A DNA stretch of 64,000 nucleotides from Paenibacillus riograndensis SBR5 (GTDB lineage Bacteria; Bacillota; Bacilli; Paenibacillales; Paenibacillaceae): assembly GCF_000981585.1 (NCBI RefSeq), contig NZ_LN831776.1, positions 573,001 to 637,000 of the forward strand, given 5' to 3'. Made by a program: the position numbers and the translations under genes. Shown here one piece after another: positions 42,220 through 49,374 of the stretch. Under the pieces are notes generated by a model that saw only the letters and a program-made list of their open reading frames with translations, was not told the DNA's origin and ran no database searches. The first letter of the stretch is position 1; each line of letters opens with the position of its first letter.

Positions 42220-43587
42220 ATGAAAGTATTGATTGCCATCTTGACCCTCCTGACATTCAGCATGTCGGGAACCTATGTCCAGGCGAAGGAGAACCGGACG
42301 CAGCCGCCTCCCGCAGCCGCAACCGCCGAGCGCCAGCTTTGGCAATCGGAAGGGTATGGCCATATATTCGATATAGAAGGCCAATCCGTTAAGGTCTACA
42401 GCTACACCAAGGACAGCTTGGTACCGTTCGGGAAAGGAAATATCGAGAACAACGGCGACATTTATATTAATGAAATTTACGGCAACACCAAATTCCAGAA
42501 GCAATTTAATGCCCCGCGATTTCTGATGGGCCGCTTCGTTAACGGCAGCTTGACCGATGGCTTGGGGTACGTGCGGCATCTCAAACGGATCGATAATCTT
42601 CCCAAGGTGAAGTATAACGGATTCAGCAATGATCCCGTGCAAAATTTTGAAGTATTCTGGCAATCCTTTGAAGAAAATTTCAGTTTCTTTCCGCTCGTCA
42701 AAGTGAATTGGAAAGAGGTGTACAAAGAGTATCGGCCCAAAGTTGGCGCCGCTACCTCCGAGAAGGAACTGGAGGACATTTTGACGCAAATGTTCCAAAA
42801 ACTAAACGACGGACACAGCATCATATTCGGTAAAAAGGGTATGATCTTCTCCAAGTCCAAAGTTGAGCGGGAGGAATTTTTCGAAGCCAATTCGAAGTCG
42901 ATGCAACGAAACGTCGAAGACGGATATATGAAAGGGGCGGTAAAGAGCAAGCTCGACGGGCGCATTGTTTATGGTCAAACGAAAAGCGGCGACGCTTACA
43001 TCAAGCTGATTGGTTTTGACGAGTCCGATCCGCAGAAAATTGACCAAGCGCTGGCGGAAATGGTGCAGGATCTGGCGAACTGCCGCAACTTTATGATCGA
43101 TATGCGCTTTAATGAGGGGGGCGAGGACTTCTTCGGGTTGAAAATAGCCGGCTTGTTTGCCGAGAAACGCACGCTGGCGTATGCCAAACAGGCCCGAACA
43201 GGCGGATACGAGCAATTCTCCAAGCCTACGCAGGTATATATCGAACCGGGAGCAAAGCAGTTTTCAGCTGACAATATTGTGGTGCTGACCAGTCCGATGA
43301 CGGTAAGCGCCGGCGAGACAGGGACGATGGCCTTAAAAGCATTGGACAAAGTAACGGTTATCGGGGAAAAGACGTGCGGATACTTTTCGGACATGCTGCT
43401 TAGACTGTTGCCGAACAAACAGTTATTCACCCTGAGCAACGAACGCTATACATCGCCTGACGGCACTAATTACGAGCAGCGCGGCCTGCCGCCGGATGAA
43501 AAGATCATGATCAAGCAAGCCGATATTGATGCCGGCAAGGACCCGGTGATGAACCGGGCTTTGGAATTGCTTAAAAAGAAGCCATAA
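42220..43587 (+). CDS. Secreted S41-family peptidase
   Basis: A 455-residue protein with a signal peptide (MKVLIAILTLLTFSMSGTYVQAKE) and a C-terminal tail-specific-protease fold. The nucleophile region DNIVVLTSPMTVSAGETGTMALKALDKVTVIGEKTCGYFSDMLLRLLP carries the expected Ser in SAGET, with a RFNEGGEDFFGLKIAGLFA segment before it. No PDZ domain is obvious, unlike CtpA. The family includes TSP-like proteases, but a Lys partner is not clear, so activity is unproven. AAGGAGG precedes ATG. It follows the two-component genes and could be their target or signal processor. Confidence 0.8.
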   Translation: MKVLIAILTLLTFSMSGTYVQAKENRTQPPPAAATAERQLWQSEGYGHIFDIEGQSVKVYSYTKDSLVPFGKGNIENNGDIYINEIYGNTKFQKQFNAPRFLMGRFVNGSLTDGLGYVRHLKRIDNLPKVKYNGFSNDPVQNFEVFWQSFEENFSFFPLVKVNWKEVYKEYRPKVGAATSEKELEDILTQMFQKLNDGHSIIFGKKGMIFSKSKVEREEFFEANSKSMQRNVEDGYMKGAVKSKLDGRIVYGQTKSGDAYIKLIGFDESDPQKIDQALAEMVQDLANCRNFMIDMRFNEGGEDFFGLKIAGLFAEKRTLAYAKQARTGGYEQFSKPTQVYIEPGAKQFSADNIVVLTSPMTVSAGETGTMALKALDKVTVIGEKTCGYFSDMLLRLLPNKQLFTLSNERYTSPDGTNYEQRGLPPDEKIMIKQADIDAGKDPVMNRALELLKKKP

Positions 43588-43640
43588 AATAAAACGCGGA
43601 AGTATGTAGATTATTCAATAGATACTGTAATTTGCTCCGC

Positions 43641-43896
43641 TATATAAAGCGAACTTGAAAAACGAACAAAAGGGAAAAGGGATGGAGGGGAAGTTTGGAA
43701 CTGTAGGAGCGAATGCGTCCGCCTAAAAGCTTTCCGTAGGAAAGCTCGCTATCTTCAGCATAGGCAGTCTGCGGATTTCCACCGCGAACAGCGGTACAAA
43801 TCAAGAAATCTGGAGACAACAGCGGCCGGAAGTCCAAACATTCTCCGTAGTCGCGACGAAGTCCCTAATGTAAATATCTTAAGTTCACTCTATATA
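43641..43896. repeat. MITE-like element, copy B
   Basis: A 256-bp segment between CTATATAAAGCGAACTTGAA and ...CTTAAGTTCACTCTATATAG. The two halves can fold on each other (GGAGGGGAAGTTTGGA against TCCAAACATTCTCC). It includes the 36-bp internal block absent from copy A. A 65-codon minus-strand frame in it (FRPLLSPDFLI...) is a by-product of the repeat. Flanked by TA. Confidence 0.8.
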
Positions 43897-43931
43897 GATG
43901 GGGATCAAGGCAACCATAAACCCAAAAAACC

Positions 43932-43971
43932 AAACGGCTGCGCTGTCCAGTGAAGGACAGCGCAGCCGTTT
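43932..43971 (-). terminator. Terminator of the VOC gene
   Basis: AAACGGCTGCGCTGTCC and its complement form a perfect 17-bp stem with a 6-nt loop. On the minus strand GGTTTTTTGGG follows. Similar hairpins recur at 15.1 and 48.8-49.0 kb. Confidence 0.9.
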
Positions 43972-43995
43972 AATTCTAAATGAGTATAACTTCTT

Positions 43996-44463
43996 TTAGT
44001 CCGCGGATCTGCCGGTCAGCGTCTCCCACTCCTCAAAAGACAGCTTGTCTGTGACTGTCCTCAGCTCTTCGGGTACCTCGACAAAACACATCAGCTCCAG
44101 GCTGTTGCCGTCAGGGTCATTGAAGTAAACCGATGCATTGCCTTGATGAGGCCGGATAAACGGCTCTACAGAGCTTCTGTTCCCGAAGGGAACTGCCTCA
44201 ATCTGAATGGATTCCAGCCACGCGAGTGAATGCTTCAGATCCTCATAAGTGACCTGAAAGGCTATATGCCTTAAGGAAGGATGATACGGAGTCTGAACCT
44301 CACGCCCTTCCCATAGTCCAACCCAGCTTTTCCCCTCCGTAATCCAAAAGAAAGCCGTCTCCTCATCGCGCCAGGCAAATTTTAATCCCAGTTTCTTGTA
44401 AAATTCAATGGAAACCTCCAGATTGCTTACTGGCAGATGTGCTTCGTACAATCCTTTTATCAT
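43996..44463 (-). CDS. VOC-family protein (glyoxalase/dioxygenase superfamily)
   Basis: A 155-residue protein with two betaalphabetabetabeta modules (GLYEAHLPVSNLEVSIEFYKKLGLKFAWRD; HIAFQVTYEDLKHSLAWLE; SVYFNDPDGNSLELMCF). Metal ligands: His near residue 7 (EAHLP), a central His (RHIAFQV) and the Glu in NSLELM. Members include glyoxalase I and fosfomycin or bleomycin resistance proteins; nothing visible fixes the function here. ATG 44463 has a weak GGAGTACTG upstream. Followed by a strong terminator. Confidence 0.83.
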   Translation of the reverse strand: MIKGLYEAHLPVSNLEVSIEFYKKLGLKFAWRDEETAFFWITEGKSWVGLWEGREVQTPYHPSLRHIAFQVTYEDLKHSLAWLESIQIEAVPFGNRSSVEPFIRPHQGNASVYFNDPDGNSLELMCFVEVPEELRTVTDKLSFEEWETLTGRSAD

Positions 44464-44507
44464 GGCTGGTGACAGTACTCCTTCTTATGTGATTCTGAGC
44501 TTCCCTG

Positions 44508-44816
44508 TTAGTAGCGTGGTGTGCGCCGCGAGGCGGATATTCCCTCAATAAGCAGAATGATTGCAGTAACAGCGTGCATAATCCAGCCGACAAAAGGAAT
44601 CAAAGCGACAACCGAGGTGATGATCCCGACCACGTTGCCGGCAATGGGTCCACGCTCTCTCAACAGCAGTACTACGGCTACTGCGTGCAGCAGGAATGCA
44701 ACACCCAGCGGCGCCCAGGCATTCGCAACAACAAAAGCTCCCCCAATGAACGGCAGCGCCAGAAAAGCCTCATAAACAAATGTACCCCATTTGAACAACT
44801 TCCCTATTGGAGTCAT
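44508..44816 (-). CDS. Small membrane protein, function unknown
   Basis: A 102-residue protein with three to four membrane helices (FVYEAFLALPFIGGAFVVANAW, LGVAFLLHAVAVVLLLRERG, GNVVGIITSVVALIPFVGWIMHAVTAIILLIEGI) and a short basic C-terminus. I do not recognise a family with confidence. ATG 44816, 7 nt after GGGTGA, is preferred over TTG 44831. It lies 44 bp upstream of the VOC gene on the same strand and may be cotranscribed. Confidence 0.7.
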   Translation of the reverse strand: MTPIGKLFKWGTFVYEAFLALPFIGGAFVVANAWAPLGVAFLLHAVAVVLLLRERGPIAGNVVGIITSVVALIPFVGWIMHAVTAIILLIEGISASRRTPRY

Positions 44817-44831
44817 GATGACTTCACCCAA

Positions 44832-45169
44832 CCTTTCGGCATAATATTACATCCTATTCCACAGTTTACCCCAGAATAAGGGCAGAGAATATTCCGGCTG
44901 TAAAAGAACAGCGGCTTTGAGTCATTGTACGTTCAACAGTGGATAATGTTTCATCATGTTGTGTATCGGCTGGAACTCTCTTGCTTGACGGCGGTGCCGT
45001 CATATATATTGGTAACAGCAATGCAGGCAACACTGCAGTATATTGTAGCAAGAAAAAGCAGCATGGCTGATTCGCAGGGAATGTTCCTGCGGCGCTGAGG
45101 AATGTCCCACGACGTTATTGAAGAGAATGTGAAATAGACATACAACTGGAGAAAGTGAGGGGTGCTGGT
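44832..45169. other. Divergent intergenic region
   Basis: No supported gene. Three minus-strand frames of about 60 codons lack ribosome sites. TTGACGGCGGTGCCGTCA at 44983-45000 contains the short inverted repeat GACGGC-N3-GCCGTC, followed by TATATATT, and could be a regulated promoter of one of the divergent genes. Confidence 0.35.
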
Positions 45170-45802
45170 ATGGATGTTGTGGTTTTTGGAGCAACGGGAA
45201 CCATCGGCAGAGCCATTGTGCAGGAAGCGCTAAAAAGAAAACATGAGGTCACCGCAGCGGTCCGCAATCCGGCTTCACTGGAGCTGGAACATGAGCGCCT
45301 GCATGTCACTACAGCAGATATTCTGGACCCGGCGACGGTAGCAGAGGCGGTACGCGGGCATGAAGAAGTGATCAGTGCGTTTGGTCCCGCAGCCGGGCGG
45401 GAGAACGACCTGCTGCGTGCGGCGGAGAGTCTGCTGGAGGGCATGCAGGCTGCAGGCCTGGAGCGGCTGCTGGTAATTGGCGGAGCGGGGACCCTGAAGA
45501 CGGAATCAGGCGAGCAGCTGATGGATACGCCGGGGTTCCCCGAGAAGTTCCGGCCGCTGGCGGAGGCGCATGGACATGCCTATGAAATCTATAGCGCCTC
45601 TTCATTGGACTACACGTATCTCAGTCCGCCTGCCGTGATCCGCCCCGGCCGCCGGACCGGACAGTTCCGCATCGGCCTGGACCGCCTGGTGGTGGATGAG
45701 AACGGAGACAGCAGCATCAGCGTGGAGGATTTTGCCGTAGCCGTCATTGATGAGCTGGAGGAAGGAAACTTCAGCCGGACCCGGTTTACGGTGGGATACT
45801 AA
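45170..45802 (+). CDS. NAD(P)-binding Rossmann-fold protein (SDR-like, YwnB type)
   Basis: A 210-residue atypical short-chain dehydrogenase with N-terminal dinucleotide motif VVFGATGTIGRAIVQEALKR, consistent with NAD(P)H binding, followed by VTAAVRNP and VIGGAGTL, typical of the NAD(P)H-binding NmrA/YwnB group. The canonical YxxxK catalytic pair is not evident, so it may be a regulatory or flavin-reductase-like protein. Start is ATG 45170; the frame opens 15 bp earlier without a better site. Confidence 0.82.
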   Translation: MDVVVFGATGTIGRAIVQEALKRKHEVTAAVRNPASLELEHERLHVTTADILDPATVAEAVRGHEEVISAFGPAAGRENDLLRAAESLLEGMQAAGLERLLVIGGAGTLKTESGEQLMDTPGFPEKFRPLAEAHGHAYEIYSASSLDYTYLSPPAVIRPGRRTGQFRIGLDRLVVDENGDSSISVEDFAVAVIDELEEGNFSRTRFTVGY

Positions 45803-45818
45803 ACAATGTAACAAGACC

Positions 45819-45862
45819 AAAAAACAGCGATTCTCCGTTACCCGGAGAATTGCTGTTTTTTT
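45819..45862 (+). terminator. Terminator after the Rossmann-fold gene
   Basis: AAAAAACAGCGATTCTCCG pairs with CGGAGAATTGCTGTTTTTTT. Confidence 0.9.
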
Positions 45863-46000
45863 GGAAATATAAGGGTTTATATGTTTTGGGGGAAGCGAAG
45901 CTTACTCCCTTATTTAGGCTTTAGCCAGTTGAGTGCGTGAAACGCGCGAAACAAAAAACCACCCGCTATGCGGGTGGAGGGATGTAGGGTTTGACCACCA

Positions 46001-46053
46001 AGACCATTCCGATAAAATTGAGATGTTCAGGCTCAATTGGAAAGGAATGGTCT
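46001..46053 (+). promoter_or_regulatory. Hairpin in the IS200 leader sequestering the ribosome site
   Basis: AGACCATTCC pairs with GGAATGGTCT, and inner ATTGAG pairs with CTCAAT. The stem covers the AAAGGA ahead of the transposase ATG, the classical IS200 way of repressing transposase translation and blocking outside transcription. Confidence 0.75.
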
Positions 46054-46056
46054 TAG

Positions 46057-46530
46057 ATGGCAAACAAGAGCTACAGTTTGGCTCACACAAAGTGGATGTG
46101 CAAATACCACATTGTATTCACCCCGAAGTATAGACGGAAAGAGATCTATAATCAAGTGAGAAAAGACTTGATCGAAATCTTCAAACGTTTATGTAAATAC
46201 AAGGGAGTCGATATTATCGAAGGTCACATGATGCCAGATCATGTACATATGCTCGTAGCGATCCCACCCAAAATCTCAGTATCCTCGTTTATGGGCTATC
46301 TGAAGGGGAAGAGCTCCCTGATGATATTTGAGAAGCATGCCAGCTTAAAGTATAAGTATGGCAATCGCAAATTTTGGGCGGAGGGATACTACGTCAGCAC
46401 GGTAGGCCTAAATGAAGCCACAGTAGCAAAATATATACGTGAACAAGAAGCACATGACCAAGCGATTGATAAATTGAGTGTGAAAGAATACGAAGACCCG
46501 TTCAGTAGAAACAGTAGCAAGAAGAAGTAA
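46057..46530 (+). CDS. tnpA: IS200/IS605-family transposase TnpA
   Basis: A 157-residue HUH-Tyr transposase with the HUH pair in MMPDHVHMLVAIPP and the catalytic Tyr in EGYYVSTVG. Start ATG lies just after the leader hairpin. Full length for the IS200 group (about 150 residues) with no frame disruption. Confidence 0.95.
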   Translation: MANKSYSLAHTKWMCKYHIVFTPKYRRKEIYNQVRKDLIEIFKRLCKYKGVDIIEGHMMPDHVHMLVAIPPKISVSSFMGYLKGKSSLMIFEKHASLKYKYGNRKFWAEGYYVSTVGLNEATVAKYIREQEAHDQAIDKLSVKEYEDPFSRNSSKKK

Positions 46531-46687
46531 ACCAGTTTAACTGGTAAGTGAAAGGGACAACAACACTGAGCCTGAACGATTTATTGTCAGGCTAGCGTCT
46601 TTAGGCGCAGTTTGGCAACAAGGGGTTATACCCCAAGAGCAAACCACCCGTTGGACGGGTGGTTCTGATTTACGAATTTGTAACGAG

Positions 46688-46707
46688 CAACGGCAGAAAT
46701 ACCGTTG
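46688..46707. repeat. Isolated hairpin related to the 56-kb array
   Basis: CAACGGCAGAAATACCGTTG has the same GAAA-loop hairpin as the four units at 56.2-56.4 kb, with one stem mismatch, followed by the same TTGGAG. Confidence 0.6.
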
Positions 46708-46798
46708 TTGGAGCGGTAAAGGCCGAGTTCTGACGGGGGAGCCGGTCTAGATATCCTAATACCAAATAGCAATTACTTACCGGTTTCTTCGCAGGTGC

Positions 46799-47056
46799 TA
46801 TATAGAGCGAACTTGAAAAACTAACAAAAGGGAAAAGGGATGGAGGGGAAGTCTGGATACTTACGGAGCGAATGCGTCCGCCTAAAAGCTTTCCATAGGA
46901 AAGCTCGCTATCTTCAGCATAGGCAGTCTGCGGATTTCCACCGCGAACAGCGGTACAAATCAAGAAATCTGCAGATGGGCAGCGGCCGGAAGTCCAAACA
47001 TTCTCCGTAATCCTGACGAAGTCCCTAATGTAAAGATCTTAAGTTCACTCTATATA
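46799..47056. repeat. MITE-like element, copy C, with TA target duplication
   Basis: The element proper is 46801-47054, with ends TATAGAGCGAACTTGA and ...TTAAGTTCACTCTATA flanked by TA at 46799-46800 and 47055-47056. The flanking DNA (TTCGCAGGTGC, then GATGGAAAAAGGGAACTT) matches 14870-14900, where the same sequence stands without the element and with a single TA. This empty-site match defines the boundaries. Contents as copy B; no transposase. Confidence 0.85.
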
Positions 47057-47057
47057 G

Positions 47058-47124
47058 ATGGAAAAAGGGAACTTATTTTTCCGAAAATTAAGAAATCCTG
47101 AGGTTTAAGTGGAAAAAGTATACC
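47058..47124. repeat. Left half of a dispersed repeat split by IS110
   Basis: Matches 14885-14952 (GGAAAAAGGGAACTTATTTT onward). The right half resumes at 48687. Confidence 0.8.
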
Positions 47125-48686
47125 TAATCACCCATGGCCTGGCGGCCACCGTCGGTCATGAAAATCAGGTGAAGTCAGAGTATATATTTGGTAAAATCGT
47201 GCTGTGGATCAGAGGTCGATTCAATATTGGTGAAACATCCCGTAACCTAATCTGACCAACTGCAACGACGAGGATCGCCGAGTGTTGCCACGAGCACGTG
47301 TATAAAATTTCACCTCTTTAGGTTGCATGATCCACGCATACTTTTAGCTTGGAGGTAGGGAATATGGATGCCATTCGTGAACGCTGTGCCGGGTTGGATA
47401 TTCATCAGGAGACGGTGGTGGTTTGTCTACTGAGTGGCCCCCTGGAGAAGAAACCCAAGTCCGTGATCGAGACGTTTGGAACCACGACCCGCGAGCTTTT
47501 GAGATTACAGGAGTGGCTGGAGCAGCAGGGATGTACCGAGATTGCCATGGAAAGTACAGGGGTCTTTTGGAAACCCGTGTGGAACATTCTAGAAAGCACC
47601 TGTACGATCACGCTGGCCAACCCGCAACGCATCCGCAATATGCCCGGGAAGAAGACCGACGTCAAGGATGCCGAGTGGATCGCCAAGCTCCACCGCTGCG
47701 GCTTGATTGAGGGAAGCTTTGTCCCGGACGAGCCCATCCGCGATTTGCGTGACCTTACCCGGTATCTGCGCAAGCTTAAGCAAAACGCGACGCAAGAAAA
47801 GAACCGGATTCACAAAATTCTACAAGATGCCAACATTAAACTGACCACGTATGTCTCCGATCTTTTTGGCGTTCTGGTCGTGCGCTACTGGACTCGATTG
47901 TGAATGGCGAAGTGCTGGAGGTGCATGAGGTCCGCAAGCTGGTGCATACCCGGCTGAAGATGAAGGTGCCTTCTCTTGTTGAGGCATTGAACGGCCGACT
48001 GCGCCTGCATCACCGGAAGATGATCCGGCGTCATTGGGATCATTTGCAGTATCTGGAGAGTGAAATGCAGACGTTGGAAGCTGAAATTGAGGAACTGGTG
48101 CAACCCTACATGAAGGAAATTGAACTGCTGGATACCATTCCAGGCGTGAGCACGGATGCTGCGGCGAGCATCGTGGCGGAACTGGGTACCGACATGTCTC
48201 CTTTTCCAAGTGAAGCCCATCTGGCCTCTTGGGTCGGGGTGTGTCCGGCCAATCATGAGAGTGCTGGTAAAAAAAAAGTAAAAAGAACCAACGCGGGAAT
48301 CGAGGTCTGAAAGCCGTACTCGTCCAGTGCGCTTGGGCAGCGAGCAAGACCAAGAATAATCGGCTTTCCGCTATGTACAGTCGGATCGTGAAACGGGCAG
48401 GAAAACAGAAAGCCATCGTCGCTTTAGCCCATGCAATGATCCGAATCATGTATGTGATGCTTCGGGATAAAGTCCCCTATACCGAGCTGGGGACGGAATA
48501 TCTGAACACCCCAGAGCAGACCGCAAATTACCTGATTAAAAAACTTCAAAAGCTAGGCTACCAAGTGGAACTGACACCTATTACATGATACCCACTTTTT
48601 AAAAAAATGAAGTTCCGATATAGGGGATCTTTAAAGCAAAATTTACTTTCGAGCTGTGAAGCGACAAAGTTATTTTCGTATAAATT
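47125..48686 (+). mobile_element. IS110-family insertion sequence (degenerate)
   Basis: About 1.56 kb inserted within the dispersed repeat, as shown by comparison with 14.9-15.2 kb. It contains one transposase gene with two frameshifts. The 240-bp region before the gene (47125-47363) would hold the non-coding end of the element, where IS110 members are now known to make a bridge RNA; I did not try to fold it. Boundaries are approximate to a few bases. Confidence 0.75.
47364..48588 (+). pseudogene. IS110-family transposase, frameshifted twice
   Basis: The N-terminal DEDD (RuvC-like) domain is readable: CAGLDIHQETVVVCLL with first Asp, AMESTGVFWKPVWNIL with Glu, NMPGKKTDVKDAEWIAKL with the D-x-x-D pair. 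The C-terminal transposase_20 region has LLDTIPGVSTDAAASIVAELG, LASWVGVCP and the serine-containing NHESAGKKK. One base is missing near 47871 (frame shifts from ...SDLFGV to SGRALLDSIVNGE) and another near 48292 (TNRGNRGLKAV restored by one C). GGAGG precedes ATG 47364. Either real decay or two sequencing errors. Confidence 0.85.
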
Positions 48687-48893
48687 GGGCCATATTCCTT
48701 GTCCAATGGCGAAATGGGCTGAATTAGTGTCCCTTTTTCCACTTCATCTGCCCGGGGATAGAGTACTCCGGCAAATTAGTTAACCTTTTTCCACTTAAAG
48801 AGTTGCCGTAGGATTCATGAAGAGTCGTTCTCCAGGTAACGCTAGAACCAGGACGGCTGCGCTATCCCATGGAGGACGGCACAGCCGTTTTGG
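48687..48893. repeat. Right half of the dispersed repeat with terminal hairpin
   Basis: TGTCCAATGGCGAAATGGGC onward matches 14968-15165 closely, through GTTGCCGTAGGATTCATG and the hairpin ACGGCTGCGCTATCC...GGCACAGCCGT. A second GGACGG-GCGCAGCCGTTT hairpin piece follows at 48958-48988. Confidence 0.8.
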
Positions 48894-49029
48894 TTCAAAT
48901 ATAAGAATTTATATGTTTCACACTATAAATTATCCTTCTATTTCTCGCTGAAACATCCCGTCCTTTAAAAGGACGGCGCAGCCGTTTCCACTTGGCAGAA
49001 GCAAATTACTCTCCAATCGCAGAACATAC

Positions 49030-49112
49030 TATATAGATTGAACTTGAAAAAAATATACAAACAGGGAAAAGTGGCGAAAGAGAAGTTTGGAACTGGAGGA
49101 GCGGGTATTGGG
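49030..49112. repeat. MITE-like element, copy D, truncated
   Basis: Starts with CTATATAGATTGAACTTGAA and the conserved GGAAAAGTGGCGAAAGAGAA, GTTTGGAACTGGAGGAGCGG, then stops matching the family at about 49112. The far end is missing. Confidence 0.7.
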
Positions 49113-49146
49113 ATGCGCATAGCCTTGATTATAGAGAACATAAGCG

Positions 49147-49326
49147 CCTTACATCAGCTGCCGGCTTGATCACGAGTTCGCTGCAAATACAATCATAACC
49201 GTTGAACCGGGCTTATACCTGCCGGGTATTGGAGGAGTCCGGATAGAGGATGATGTTCTGGTCGGAACGGACGCAAGCCGGGTGTTGACGCGCTCACCGA
49301 AGAGTGATTTAATCGTGTTGCCATAA
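49147..49326 (+). pseudogene. Remnant of an M24-family (Xaa-Pro) peptidase
   Basis: The frame reads [38 protein letters not shown], and ends [12 protein letters not shown]. This is the C-terminal end of creatinase/aminopeptidase-P-like enzymes, in which [19 protein letters not shown] holds the metal-binding Glu residues. About 300 N-terminal residues are missing, and an internal deletion seems to have removed the HGIGL segment before EFAANT. No start or ribosome site. The truncated MITE copy D abuts the 5' side. Confidence 0.75.
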
Positions 49327-49374
49327 CAGAACTGCAATTCATATAGTAATCTGATCACGCAGGGAGGGAACGAG

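Larger units (their letters stand above)
45950..46672 (+). mobile_element. IS200-type insertion sequence
   Basis: Single-ORF IS200/IS605-family element. Subterminal hairpins CCACCCGC-TAT-GCGGGTGG (45959-45977) and AACCACCCG-TTGGA-CGGGTGGTT (46642-46664) mark its ends, as needed for single-strand transposition. There is no tnpB. The exact cleavage points cannot be placed without comparison to an empty site. The upstream stretch TTTATATGTTTTGGGGGAAG (45877) repeats at 14.5 kb. Confidence 0.85.

Noticed and set aside
43640..43837. Minus-strand small proteins of FRPLLSPDFLI type (also at 30833 and 46670)
   Set aside because: They occur only inside the MITE-like copies and reflect repeated DNA.
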